Origin: Streptomyces tsukubensis
Lineage (GTDB): Bacteria > Actinomycetota > Actinomycetes > Streptomycetales > Streptomycetaceae
Reading direction: 5' to 3'
DNA: 64,000 bases
Assembly: GCF_003932715.1 (NCBI RefSeq)
Contig: NZ_CP020700.1
Coordinates: 7,899,743-7,963,742, forward strand
The stretch's first letter is position 1; each line of letters starts with the position of its first letter. Made by a program: the position numbers and the translations under genes. Shown piece by piece: positions 8,250-17,484 of this stretch. The notes under the pieces were generated by a model. The model saw only the letters and a program-made list of their open reading frames with translations, was not told the origin of the DNA and did not search any database.

Positions 8250-9500
8250 TCAGCCCCCGGCGCGGGCCTCCACCGCCTCCAGCACCGGCCCGATCCCGTC
8301 CTCCCGGGCCAGCAGCGCCGCCAGCGCCCGGGCCCGTACCCGATAGGTCTCGTCACCGGTGGCCTTCCGGAGCGCGGCGGTCAGTGCGGGGGCCGTCAGC
8401 CTGCGCAGCGGTACGGCGCCGGGCGCGACGCCCAGGGCGGTGAGCCGGGCCGCCCAGAACGACTGGTCGAACTGGACGGGCACCGGCACCGCGGGGACAC
8501 CGGCCCGCAGTCCGGCCGCCGTGGTCCCGGCGCCGCAGGCGTGGACCACGGCGGCCGTCCGGGGGAAGAGATCCCGGTGCGGCACCTCGCCGATGGTCAG
8601 CATGTCGTCGCCGTCGGCCCGCAGTCCGGCCCAGCCGGACTGGATCACCCCGCGCAGGCCCGCCGCGCGCAGCGCCCGGACCACCGTCGCGCCGACCTGT
8701 TCGGGATCGGGCGTGGTGGCACTGCCCAGGCCCACGAAGACCGGCGGCGGTCCGGCACCGAGGAACGCGCTCAGTTCGGCGGGGAGCCCGGCGGTGGGGG
8801 AGTCGTACGGCCACCAGTAGCCCGCGACCTGCAGCCCGGGCCGCCAGTCGGCGGGCCGGGGCACGATCCGCTCGCTGAAACCGTGGAGCACCGGCCAGTC
8901 CATGGCCTCCCGGGACCGCCGGGCGGCCCGTGTCCCCGCGCGGGGCAGCCCCAGCCCGGCCCGCAGCTCATGGACCGCATCCGTGAAGATCGCGTCGACG
9001 GCCGCGTTCACCGCCCGTGCCGCCAGCCGGTTCCCCGGCCGCCCCAGGGACCGCGTTCCGATCATCGGCGGCGCGAACTCCCCCGTGACGGCATGCGGTT
9101 GGAGATACACGCCGAGGCTCGGCAGTTTCAGCCCCTCGGCGATCGCCAGGCCCAGCGGAGCCACCGAAACGGAGAGCAGCAGGACGTCGCTGTCCTCGGC
9201 CGCCGCCTGCAGGCCCGCCGCCAGCTCCCCCGCCACGGCCCGCGCCAGCGCGACCACCCGCACCAGCTTTCCCGCCCCCGTGCCGCTGCGGTGCAGTCCC
9301 CGCCCGGCGGTCGACTCCAGTTCGGCCCGCGGATCGACGGGCAGCGGACGGAAGCCGATCCCCGCCGCCTCCGCCAGCGGCCCGAACCGTTCGTGGGTCA
9401 CCAGGGTGACCTCGTGCCCGGCCCGCGCCAGACCGTGCCCGAGTCCGGTGAAAGGAGCCACATCGCCCCGGGAGCCCGCCGTCATGACCGCCACTCGCAT
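8250..9500 (-). CDS. GT1-family (UGT-like) glycosyltransferase
   Basis: A 416-residue GT-B glycosyltransferase of the macrolide/sterol type. The N-terminal acceptor domain opens with MRVAVMTAGSRGDVAPF and GHGLARAGHEVTLVTHERF, the usual SRGDVxPF sterol/antibiotic glycosyltransferase signature. The C-terminal nucleotide-sugar domain has PPVFVGLGS, then HRDLFPRTAAVVHACGAGTT and PAVPVPVQFDQSFWAARL. The family histidine-glycine motif (HHGGAGTT) appears as HACGAGTT. It would glycosylate a small lipophilic acceptor such as a sterol, polyketide or macrolide; the acceptor cannot be read from sequence. Start: ATG at 9500. The MFS gene upstream on the same strand makes an efflux-plus-glycosylation pair plausible. 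Confidence 0.88.
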   Translation of the reverse strand: MRVAVMTAGSRGDVAPFTGLGHGLARAGHEVTLVTHERFGPLAEAAGIGFRPLPVDPRAELESTAGRGLHRSGTGAGKLVRVVALARAVAGELAAGLQAAAEDSDVLLLSVSVAPLGLAIAEGLKLPSLGVYLQPHAVTGEFAPPMIGTRSLGRPGNRLAARAVNAAVDAIFTDAVHELRAGLGLPRAGTRAARRSREAMDWPVLHGFSERIVPRPADWRPGLQVAGYWWPYDSPTAGLPAELSAFLGAGPPPVFVGLGSATTPDPEQVGATVVRALRAAGLRGVIQSGWAGLRADGDDMLTIGEVPHRDLFPRTAAVVHACGAGTTAAGLRAGVPAVPVPVQFDQSFWAARLTALGVAPGAVPLRRLTAPALTAALRKATGDETYRVRARALAALLAREDGIGPVLEAVEARAGG

Positions 9501-9786
9501 GATCGCAGTATGGCCCGGCGGGAACCGCCCGAGCGGCCGCACCCGGTCCGGCCCGTCCGGATCCGGCCAGAGCGGAAAGCCCACCCGGACCGGACTGCCG
9601 GGCCTACCGATCGACGAGGACGCATCCGGTGCCGGGACCGGTCCCGTGCGGCACCCGCGGGCAGCCCGGGTGGCGATCCGGCCCCCCGGCCGGATCGCCC
9701 GTATCCAGGGACGGCGCGCAAACGGTACAGCCACGGGCAACCCGCCCGCAGCGGCGCCGGTGCCTTCCGGCCACCGCCCGCACCCG

Positions 9787-11058
9787 CTAGGGCCCGCCGC
9801 GCTGCGCCCGTACCGCCAGAGCGGCCGCGAACACCACATACGGAACGGCGAACAGCGCGAACAGCGTGCCGTGGTCTGCGTGTCCGGACGCGGCGCCGTA
9901 CAACCCGTACACCAGCAGCGTCGTCAGCTCGGTCCCGAGCCCCGCCAGCGACGTCACGGTCGCCCGCGCCCGGCCGGTCAGGGACTCCTGGAGGCGGGCG
10001 TCGGCGACCACATCGGTCAGCTGGAACACCAGGAACGCCGGGGCCAGCAGCGCGAAGCCGAAGGGGGAGCCCGACAGGGCGCCGACCGCCATCAGCAGCG
10101 CCGCCCCGGCGAGGAGCCCCGCCGTCGCGCCGGCGCCCCACCGCCGGGCCCGGCCGGCCAGGACACCGCCGACCGCCACCCCCGCGTACACCACCAGGAC
10201 CAGCAGCGGGACGTCACCGACGGCCGTCCCCGTCGCGGCGGCCAGCAGGGGCACGTACTCGTCGAGCGAACCCCAGACGGTCGTCAGCACGATCACCGCG
10301 AGAACGGCGTACCGGACGGCCGGAATCCGCCGTACCTCACCGAGCCCGGCCCGCAGCGTCGCACCGTAACCGACGCCCGCACCCCCGCCCGCGGCCTCGC
10401 CGTCGTCCTCGCCGTCGTCCGCGAACCGTGCCGGACCGCCGCGCCGCTCCGGCAGGGCCGCCGCGGCCCCCGCGCACAGCAGACACGCAGCCGTGCTCGC
10501 GGCCCCCAGCGCCGTGAAACCACCGGCCGCGAACACCGGAGCTGCGGCCGCGGTCGCCACCGCGGTGGCCACCGTCGCGACCGCCGCCGCCCGGCCCGTC
10601 AGCCCCGCGTACCGGTCCGTGGCACCGAGCTGCTCCAACTCCTCGTACACCAGCGCCTCCAGCGCCCCCGAGCCCAGCGCACCGCCCAGCCCCCACAGCG
10701 CGAAACCCGCGGCGAACGCCGCGTACGACGGCACGGCCACCCACAGCCCGAACCCGGCACCCGTCAGCAGGGCACCGGCGACCAGGGCCGAGCGGCGCGA
10801 GACCGTATCGGCCCAGACACCCGACGGCACCTCGGCCACCACCCCGGTGACCGACCAGATGACGAACAGGGACGAGATCTGACCCGTACTCAGCCCGTGT
10901 CCGGCGAAGAGCAGGGCGTAGACGGGATAGAGGAGGACGAGATCCTTCAGCGCGGCATACGCGTACAGCCACCGCTCCAGCCGGCGCAGCGCACGGCCGG
11001 GCGGCAGCGGCCCGCGGGCTTCGGCGGAGAGCGACGGATCCGTGGAGAACAAGGGCAC
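9787..11058 (-). CDS. MFS transporter
   Basis: A 423-residue integral membrane protein of the major facilitator superfamily with about 12 predicted TM segments in two halves. The loop 2-3 signature appears as GVWADTVSRRSALVAGALL (about residue 75), preceded by the GVVAEVPSG helix end. A charged loop with PERRGGPARFADDGEDDGE separates the halves. Start GTG at 11058 is chosen for the CGGAG ribosome site 8 bases upstream; an upstream ATG at 11154 would add a polar extension. Substrate unknown; by position upstream of a glycosyltransferase it may export a small molecule. Confidence 0.85.
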   Translation of the reverse strand: MPLFSTDPSLSAEARGPLPPGRALRRLERWLYAYAALKDLVLLYPVYALLFAGHGLSTGQISSLFVIWSVTGVVAEVPSGVWADTVSRRSALVAGALLTGAGFGLWVAVPSYAAFAAGFALWGLGGALGSGALEALVYEELEQLGATDRYAGLTGRAAAVATVATAVATAAAAPVFAAGGFTALGAASTAACLLCAGAAAALPERRGGPARFADDGEDDGEAAGGGAGVGYGATLRAGLGEVRRIPAVRYAVLAVIVLTTVWGSLDEYVPLLAAATGTAVGDVPLLVLVVYAGVAVGGVLAGRARRWGAGATAGLLAGAALLMAVGALSGSPFGFALLAPAFLVFQLTDVVADARLQESLTGRARATVTSLAGLGTELTTLLVYGLYGAASGHADHGTLFALFAVPYVVFAAALAVRAQRGGP

Positions 11059-11256
11059 GACGACGGCTCCGGAGAGATGAGGACGGACGGCGGGCGGCAC
11101 GGGCACGCACCACCGGCGGTCCGCGGCAGCACGCTCCGGCCGCCGCACCGGCACTCTCCGGTCCGGGAAGACGGACCGCCGCGGGGTATCAATGTCGTCG
11201 TCTCATGCACCGATCGTACGAGGGACGGCTCCCCGCAGCGGGGTATCACGGCATGA

Positions 11257-13761
11257 TCACCCCGGCCGCTCCGCACCCCCTGCCCCGCCCAGCTCCACCG
11301 CCGTCTCCGCCCACACCCGCTTGCCCCCGGCGAAGGGCAGCGAACCCGACGCCGTCGCCAGCGCCTTGACGAGCAGCAGCCCCCGGCCCGAGGTCGCGTC
11401 CGGGTCCAGCACGATCGGCCGCATCGGCCCGCGCGGCGACGAGTCGTTGACCGAGATCCGCAGCTTCGCCCCGGTCAGCGTCAGGTCGAGACCCACCTGC
11501 CCCCGGGTGTGCGCCACCGCGTTCGTCACCAGCTCGGACACGATCAGCAGCGGTACGTCCAGCGGTCCGGCCGCACCCCACGACCGCAGGGTGCGCTCGG
11601 TGAACCGGCGGGCGTGCACGATCGCGTCCGGCAGCCGCCACACCGCCCAGCGGGCCCGCTGCGGCCGGACGTCCGTACCGTCGTACCGCAGCAGCAGCAC
11701 CGCCACATCGTCGTCCCGCCGCTCCACATTGGTCAGCAGCTCGTCGGCCGCCCGCCCCGGATCCGCCGGGTCGATCGCCGACAGCAGGGTCCGTAACCGG
11801 GCCATCCCGTCGTCCAGCGGCAGATCCGCCGCCTCGACCAGACCGTCCGTCAGCAGCGTGAGGACCGTCCCCGGCTTCAGCCCCGCCTCGGTCATGGGGT
11901 ACTGCGCGTCCGGTACGACCCCGAGCGGCGGCCCGCCGCGCACGGCCAGCTCCTCGGTGGCACCTTCCGGATGCCGCAGCAGCGGAGACGTATGGCCCGC
12001 CCGCACCAGCAGCGCCGATCCGTCCTCCAGGTCGAGGTCCACATAGCAGCAGGTCGCGAAGAGATCGGTCTCCATGCCCGTCAGCAGCCGGTTCGCCAGG
12101 CTCAGCACCACATCGGGCGGATGGCCCTCCACCGCGTACGCCCGGATCGCCGTCCGCATCTGCCCCATGATGGTCGCCGCCTCCGCGCTGTGCCCCTGCA
12201 CATCGCCGATGACCAGGGCCACCCGCCGGTCCGGCAGCGGTATCACGTCGTACCAGTCGCCGCCGACCTCCAGTCCCTCCGTCGCCGGCAGATAGCGGGC
12301 GACGGCCCGCGCCCCCGGCAGCCGGGGCAGGGTGCGCGGCAGCAGACTCCGCTGGAGCGTACGCGCCAGCTCCGTACGGGCGTCGAGGGTATGGGCCCGC
12401 ATCAGCGCCCGGCCCACCAGACTGGCCGCCGCCGTCAGCAGAGACCTTTCCTCGGGGCCGAACCGGTGCTCCTCGTCCCAGCCCACCAGACAGACGCCGA
12501 CCACCCGGCCGTCGGACTGGAGCGGCAGCACCGCGAGACCGCCGGGACCGACGTCCACCAGCCCCGGTTCGAGATCGGCCCCCGGCAGCCAGGCGGTGAC
12601 GGCCCCCTCGCGCAGCGCCCGGCGGAGCGTGGGCAGCGCGCTGCCCGCCGCGTCAGGCCACTCCGAACGCCATTCCGTACGCCACAGACCGGGCCAGGCC
12701 TCGGGTTCGGGCGGGTCGAGCAGGGTGACGAAGAGCCGCTCCGCGACCACCTCCGCCACCGCGACCCGGCTCGCGCCCAGCGGCACCCGCAGCGCGGCCA
12801 CCGCCGTCTCGCTCACCTCGCGGACCGTCGCCGCCCCCGCCAGCGCCGCCGACAGCCGCTGGACCTGCGAGACCTCGTCGGCATTCGGCCGCAGATAGGC
12901 GGCGTCCGCGACGACCCCCAGCAGCCGGCCCGGGGTCCCGTCGGACGCCACGAGGATCCGGCAGCGCAGCCCCAGCCAGCGCAGCTCACCGCTGAGACAG
13001 CGGACCCGGAACGCCAGCTGGTGCTCCGGGGGCGCCCACGGCCCCGGCTCCACCACCGACATCAGCGCCGGAATATCGTCCGGCACGGCACAGGCGATCA
13101 GCGTCGCCGCCCGCCCGTCGAACTCGCCGGGCGGCAGACCGAGGAGGTCGAGCACCTGATCGTCGGCGGTCATCGCGCCGGTCGCCAGGTCGACGACGAA
13201 CGCCCCGCTGCGCACCGGCACCAGACCGGCCCCGCCCTCGGGGTGCGGCTCCCCGCGCCGTACCAGCCGGGACTCGAAGGCCTCGACCCGGGCGGCCACC
13301 TGGTCCGCGTACAGCTCCAGCAGTAATCGGTGGTCGGCGTCGAAACCCCCCGGCGCGAACCCCGCCACCACCAGACAGCCGCGCCGTCCGGCGTGCCCGC
13401 CGAGCGGCAGCACGGCCAGGGAGGTGTCCACGGGCCAGCCCGCGGCCGACTTCGCCAGCGCGGCCGTCTCGTCGTCCGCTTCCTCCCACCCGGCCGCCCC
13501 TGCCGCCCCGGACTCGCCGGGGACGGTGAGCGCACCGGGTCCCAGCCAGTGGGGCCGCCCGGTGCGGAAGGCCTCGGCGACGGGGGAGCGGTCGGCGAGC
13601 CGGAGGGACGGCGGCATCCCGTACCCGGCACCGGGTCCTTCCGCGGCCTCGGCGAGCCGCAGCCGGTCCCCTCCCTCGTCCAGCAGATACACGGCCGCAC
13701 AACCGGCCCCGCAGAACGTAAAGTCTTGCCTGGTCAAGGCCCGTATCGCCCCCAAAGCCAC
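11257..13761 (-). CDS. SpoIIE/RsbU-type PP2C phosphatase with GAF, PAS and HATPase_c domains
   Basis: An 834-residue multi-domain regulator. Residues ~1-160 resemble a GAF sensor (GCAAVYLLDEGGDRLRL, SLAVLPLGG), ~175-290 a PAS domain (DLLGLPPGEFDGRAATLI), and ~300-450 a second GAF domain. A PP2C/SpoIIE phosphatase follows (~470-690; VGGDWYDVIPLPDRRVALVIGDVQGH, LLTDGLVEA, RRDDDVAVLLLRY, with the metal-binding aspartates present). The C terminus (~700-830) is an RsbW-like HATPase (IVSELVTNAVAHT, GRGLLLVKALA). Such proteins dephosphorylate anti-anti-sigma factors and can phosphorylate or bind partners, linking stress signals to sigma-B-type factors. Start: only a GTG at 13761 is available after an in-frame stop at 13837-13839. 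The ribosome site is poor and the GAF domain seems to begin slightly upstream, so the start is uncertain. Confidence 0.9.
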   Translation of the reverse strand: MALGAIRALTRQDFTFCGAGCAAVYLLDEGGDRLRLAEAAEGPGAGYGMPPSLRLADRSPVAEAFRTGRPHWLGPGALTVPGESGAAGAAGWEEADDETAALAKSAAGWPVDTSLAVLPLGGHAGRRGCLVVAGFAPGGFDADHRLLLELYADQVAARVEAFESRLVRRGEPHPEGGAGLVPVRSGAFVVDLATGAMTADDQVLDLLGLPPGEFDGRAATLIACAVPDDIPALMSVVEPGPWAPPEHQLAFRVRCLSGELRWLGLRCRILVASDGTPGRLLGVVADAAYLRPNADEVSQVQRLSAALAGAATVREVSETAVAALRVPLGASRVAVAEVVAERLFVTLLDPPEPEAWPGLWRTEWRSEWPDAAGSALPTLRRALREGAVTAWLPGADLEPGLVDVGPGGLAVLPLQSDGRVVGVCLVGWDEEHRFGPEERSLLTAAASLVGRALMRAHTLDARTELARTLQRSLLPRTLPRLPGARAVARYLPATEGLEVGGDWYDVIPLPDRRVALVIGDVQGHSAEAATIMGQMRTAIRAYAVEGHPPDVVLSLANRLLTGMETDLFATCCYVDLDLEDGSALLVRAGHTSPLLRHPEGATEELAVRGGPPLGVVPDAQYPMTEAGLKPGTVLTLLTDGLVEAADLPLDDGMARLRTLLSAIDPADPGRAADELLTNVERRDDDVAVLLLRYDGTDVRPQRARWAVWRLPDAIVHARRFTERTLRSWGAAGPLDVPLLIVSELVTNAVAHTRGQVGLDLTLTGAKLRISVNDSSPRGPMRPIVLDPDATSGRGLLLVKALATASGSLPFAGGKRVWAETAVELGGAGGAERPG

Positions 13762-14035
13762 GGCCGTGCTCAGCTGCCACGGCGCCCGGGGCGGCCGGAA
13801 CCGGCCGGACAGAGGCCCCCGCCGTGGTCGCCCACTCTAGGGTGCGCGACGCGTACTGGGGGAGGGTTGGCACCACCACGTACCGGGAAGCGCGCCGGTC
13901 CCCGCCGCCCGGGCCGCCCGGCGGCCGCCACCGGCAGGGCCCCGGCACCTCAAGGCCCCGGTCAACACCCCTGCTCAGAGCCTTTCCGCGCCGCGCGAAC
14001 GGCCCCGTCCGGAACCTCGCGGAGACGGCCGCTGC

Positions 14036-15151
14036 TCAGAGCCTTCCGCGCCGCCGCTCCTGCAACAGCAGCAGGCCGAGATACGCCCCGCCGATCGCCA
14101 TGGTGTAGATCCCGACGGGCAGATTGTCGAAGAGCGGCAACTGCTGCGCACAGAGATCGGCCAGCACCAGCAGCAGCGCCCCCGTCAGCCCCGACAGCAC
14201 CAGATGCGGACCCGGCAGCCGGGTCAGCCGCTTCGCGACCTGCGGCGCGGTCAGGGCGATGAACGCGATCGGGCCCGCCACCGCGACCGCCCCCGCCGCC
14301 AGCACGATCGCCAGCACCACGGCCAGCGATTTCGTCCGCCGCGGTTCGGCCCCCAGCCCCTGGGCGATGTCGTCACCCATTTCGGCCGCGCCCAGCGGAC
14401 GCGCCAGCAGCGCCAGCGGGACCACCGCCGCCAGCAGCACCAGGCCGATGGTCGTCGCGTCCTCCCACGACCGCGACGACAGACTGCCGTTGATGTACGC
14501 CGTCAGCGCGGACGCGTTGTCCCGCTCCATCGCGTACACGACGTACTGCGTCATCGCCTGGCAGATCGCCGCCACCCCGATGCCCGCGACCACCAGCCGC
14601 GCCGGATTGCGGAAGCCGGTGCCCGTCGACACATAGACGAGCACCATCGCCAGGACCGCCCCGAGGAGCGCCCCGACCGGGACCGGGAGGGTGCCCGGTA
14701 GGAACAGCGCGGCCATCGCCGCTCCCGCGCCGGCCCCCGCGGCCACCCCGATCACATCCGGACTGCCCAGCGGATTGCGGGTGGCCGACTGGAACAGCGC
14801 GCCGGACAGCCCCAGCGCGATCCCGGTGCCGACGGCGACCACCAGCCGGGGCCCGCGCAGCCGCTCCAGGACGAAGGCGTCCCGGCCCTCGGCACCGCCG
14901 CCCAGCGCCGTACCGAGTTCGGCGAGCGGGATCCCGAGCCGGCCCATCGAGAGGGTCGCCACCGCGGTGGCCGCGGTCAGCAGCAGCAGACCGAGGGCGA
15001 CGAGGACGGCGACGGGACGTACGGACACGGTGGCGTACGGACCGATCCGCAGCAGCCCCTTCGGGCGTCCGGCGGCCCGCGGCACGGCCGGACCGGGGAG
15101 CGGTGTCTCCAGCGGTGCCCGGTCGCGTACCCGGGTCTCCGGGGCGGTCAT
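14036..15151 (-). CDS. FecCD-type iron-siderophore ABC transporter permease (second subunit)
   Basis: A 371-residue BtuC/FecCD-family permease for ferric-siderophore import. Visible family features: GRLGIPLAELG near the N terminus, RGPRLVVAVGTGIALGLSGALFQ, NPLGSPDVIGVAAGAGAG, and the C-terminal GPIAFIALTAPQVAKRL plus LPVGIYTMAIGGAYLGLLL. Its ATG overlaps the stop of the upstream permease (ATGA at 15148-15151), so translation is coupled. The 3' end is duplicated in non-coding DNA: CTGCTCAGAGCCTT followed by CCGCGCCG occurs at 13971 and again at 14032. Confidence 0.93.
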   Translation of the reverse strand: MTAPETRVRDRAPLETPLPGPAVPRAAGRPKGLLRIGPYATVSVRPVAVLVALGLLLLTAATAVATLSMGRLGIPLAELGTALGGGAEGRDAFVLERLRGPRLVVAVGTGIALGLSGALFQSATRNPLGSPDVIGVAAGAGAGAAMAALFLPGTLPVPVGALLGAVLAMVLVYVSTGTGFRNPARLVVAGIGVAAICQAMTQYVVYAMERDNASALTAYINGSLSSRSWEDATTIGLVLLAAVVPLALLARPLGAAEMGDDIAQGLGAEPRRTKSLAVVLAIVLAAGAVAVAGPIAFIALTAPQVAKRLTRLPGPHLVLSGLTGALLLVLADLCAQQLPLFDNLPVGIYTMAIGGAYLGLLLLQERRRGRL

Positions 15152-16182
15152 GCGTTCCCCCTCATCCGTCGCACCGCGACCAGCAGGGCCGGTGCGCCGA
15201 CGAATGCGGTCACGACCCCGACCATCAGTTCCTGCGGGCGCAGCACGATCCGTCCCACCACATCGGCGATCAGCAGCAGTGCGGGCCCCGCCACGCACGA
15301 GAACAGGATCTGCCGGTGGAAGTCGACCCCGACGACGGCCCGCACCACATGCGGCACGGCCAGCCCGACGAAGGCGATCGGCCCCACCGCCGCCGTCGCG
15401 GACGCGCTCAGCAGGGTCGCGGCCAGCAGTCCGCCGGAGCGGACCAGCCAGGGCCGGGCGCCCAGTGCGGCGGCCGTGGCATCACCCAGCGCCAGCGCGT
15501 TCAGCCCGCGCGCCAGCAGCAGGGCCAGTACCAGGCCCGCGCAGGCGAAGGGCAGCATCGCCCGGAACACCTCGAAGTCCCGGCCGCCGAGCGCGCCGAC
15601 CACCCAGTACCGGTAGCTGTCGAACACCTGCGGCCGGGTCAGTGTCACGGCCTGGATGAACGCCATCAGTACGGCGGAGAGCACCGCCCCCGCCAGGACC
15701 AGCCGCACCTGGCTGCGGCCCGAGCCCCCGGAGCCGATCGCCAGGACGAGCACGCCCGCCAGCAGGGCGCCGGGCAGCGCCCACCACATGGTGGCCGTGC
15801 CGCCGCTCGCGCCGAGGAAGGCGGTCGCGGTGACGATGCTCGCGGAGGCGCCCGCGTTGATGCCGAGCAGCCCCGGCTCGGCGAGCGCGTTACGGCTCAC
15901 GCCCTGCATCAGGGTGCCCGCGACGGCGAGTGCGAGCCCGGCGAGCACCCCCAGCGCGGTCCGCGGATAGCGGCTCTCGACGACCGCGGTGAGCTGGGCG
16001 TCGGCCGTGCCCGAAAGCACGTCCACCACATCCCCGAACGAGGTCGTCCGGCTGCCGAACATGATGCTGGCGAACAGGGCGAGGGCGAGGAGCAGCAGCC
16101 CCGCGGACATGCCGACAACCCGCCGGGCGGTGCCCCCCGTACGGGAGACACCGCCCGGCGGTGCCGGTGAGATCGTGGCCAT
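15148..16182 (-). CDS. FecCD-type iron-siderophore ABC transporter permease (first subunit)
   Basis: A 344-residue BtuC/FecCD-family permease pairing with the next gene to form the heterodimeric channel. Features: SRYPRTALGVLAGLALAVAG, LMQGVSRNALAEPGLLGINAGAS, GPIAFVGLAVPHVVRAVVGVD, PQELMVGVVTAFVGAPALL. About nine TM helices are predicted. The ATG lies 23 bp after the stop of the binding-protein gene and the stop overlaps the start of the second permease. The operon in this window has no ATPase, which must be supplied from elsewhere. Confidence 0.93.
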   Translation of the reverse strand: MATISPAPPGGVSRTGGTARRVVGMSAGLLLLALALFASIMFGSRTTSFGDVVDVLSGTADAQLTAVVESRYPRTALGVLAGLALAVAGTLMQGVSRNALAEPGLLGINAGASASIVTATAFLGASGGTATMWWALPGALLAGVLVLAIGSGGSGRSQVRLVLAGAVLSAVLMAFIQAVTLTRPQVFDSYRYWVVGALGGRDFEVFRAMLPFACAGLVLALLLARGLNALALGDATAAALGARPWLVRSGGLLAATLLSASATAAVGPIAFVGLAVPHVVRAVVGVDFHRQILFSCVAGPALLLIADVVGRIVLRPQELMVGVVTAFVGAPALLVAVRRMRGNA

Positions 16183-16205
16183 CTGGCGGTACGGTCCTTA
16201 CGGTC

Positions 16206-17252
16206 CTACTTCTTGGCCGCGGCGACGGCCTTGTCGATCAGCGGCAGGTAGCGGTCGACGACCCACGGCACGGTCAGCGGGTTGATGATGGACGACGCGG
16301 TGACGAAGGAAGGCGTGTCACCGACGACGACGGCGCCCTTCTTGACCGCCGGGATGCCCGCGTACAGCGGCTGCTTCTCGATTTCCTGGCGGTTCTTCTC
16401 GTCCGTGTAGAACGTGAAGACCAGGTCGCTGTCCTTCAGCTTCCCGGCGTTCTCCAGACCGATCAGCGCCGAGTCGGTGCCCTTGGTCTCCGGGAACTGG
16501 TTCACCACCGGGTCGACCGTGAGGCCGAGGGAGGAGACCATCTTGACCCGCTGCTCCTCGGGCTTGAACACGCCGAGGGTGCCGGGACCGCTGTTGTAGA
16601 TGTACGAGAACTTCAGGTCCTTGTACTGGGGGCGGGTGGCCGCGGCGTCGGCGAGCTGCTTCTCGATGCCGGCGACGAGCTTCTTCGCCTCCTCGGGCTT
16701 GCCCATGGCCGTGGCGATGGTCTCGATCTGCTGGTCCCAGTTCGTGCTCCACGGCAGGTCCGGGTAGGCGATCGTGGGGGCGATGTCCTTGAGGACGTCG
16801 AACTGCTTCTGGGTGATGCCCGACCAGGGCGCCAGGATCAGATCGGGGTCCAGCTCCAGGATCGCCTCGGTGTCCAGTTCCTCGCCGCCCGTGAACTGCT
16901 TGGGCAGCTTCTCGCCCTTCTTCGTGACGGCCTCGTGGATCCACGGCAGATAGCCGGTCTTGTCGCTGCCCCAGGGGTAGCCCTCGATGCCGACCGGCGT
17001 GGTGCCGAGGGCTATCGCGGTCTCGGCCGAGCCCTGGCCCAGGGTGACGATCCGCTTCGGCGCCTTCTTGATCTCCGCGGAGCCGAGGGCGCTCTTGATG
17101 GTGACGGGGAACGCACCGCTGCTCTTGTCCGCGGAGCCGGAGGACTCCTTGCCGCCGTCGTCCTTCGAGCAGCCGCCGACGGTGAGGACGACGGCAGCGG
17201 CCGTGGCCGCAGCGGCGAGGGCGCGACGACGTACGCGAGTGAACCCGAGCAT
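16206..17252 (-). CDS. Siderophore-binding lipoprotein of an iron ABC transporter
   Basis: A 348-residue extracytoplasmic substrate-binding protein (TroA/FhuD/FepB class III fold). The signal sequence ends in the lipobox TVGGC (Cys about residue 28), so it is membrane-tethered. Then APKRIVTLGQGSAETAIALG, YPWGSDKTGYLPW, ELDPDLILAP, WSTNWDQQIETIATAMG and the C-terminal LTVPWVVDRYLPLIDKA are typical of ferric hydroxamate/catecholate-binding proteins. ATG at 17252 is preceded by TTTGAGGAACATCC. An iron box lies 75-93 bp upstream, so iron starvation should induce the whole three-gene operon. Confidence 0.93.
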   Translation of the reverse strand: MLGFTRVRRRALAAAATAAAVVLTVGGCSKDDGGKESSGSADKSSGAFPVTIKSALGSAEIKKAPKRIVTLGQGSAETAIALGTTPVGIEGYPWGSDKTGYLPWIHEAVTKKGEKLPKQFTGGEELDTEAILELDPDLILAPWSGITQKQFDVLKDIAPTIAYPDLPWSTNWDQQIETIATAMGKPEEAKKLVAGIEKQLADAAATRPQYKDLKFSYIYNSGPGTLGVFKPEEQRVKMVSSLGLTVDPVVNQFPETKGTDSALIGLENAGKLKDSDLVFTFYTDEKNRQEIEKQPLYAGIPAVKKGAVVVGDTPSFVTASSIINPLTVPWVVDRYLPLIDKAVAAAKK

Positions 17253-17326
17253 GGATGTTCCTCAAAGGGTTGTGAGAAGTGCAGAACTGATGGCCGAAGC
17301 GCCGATCAGGGTCGGACGCGGTCGAG

Positions 17327-17345
17327 TTAGGCAAGCCTAAGCTAA
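17327..17345. promoter_or_regulatory. Iron box (DmdR/IdeR operator) of the siderophore uptake operon
   Basis: On the minus strand it reads TTAGCTTAGGCTTGCCTAA, matching the 19-bp actinobacterial iron box at nearly every conserved base. It lies just upstream of the binding-lipoprotein gene. Confidence 0.9.
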
Positions 17346-17484
17346 TAATGTCTTGATGTTCAACTCTGGCCGGAAACAGCCTTTGCCCGCCCGGTACGGG
17401 CCACTCATCCGGACCGGACACCGCCTGCCGGACAGCCCCTAGCATGGCACCGCTGAAGCGACCGAGGATGCGGGTGAGTACCGG

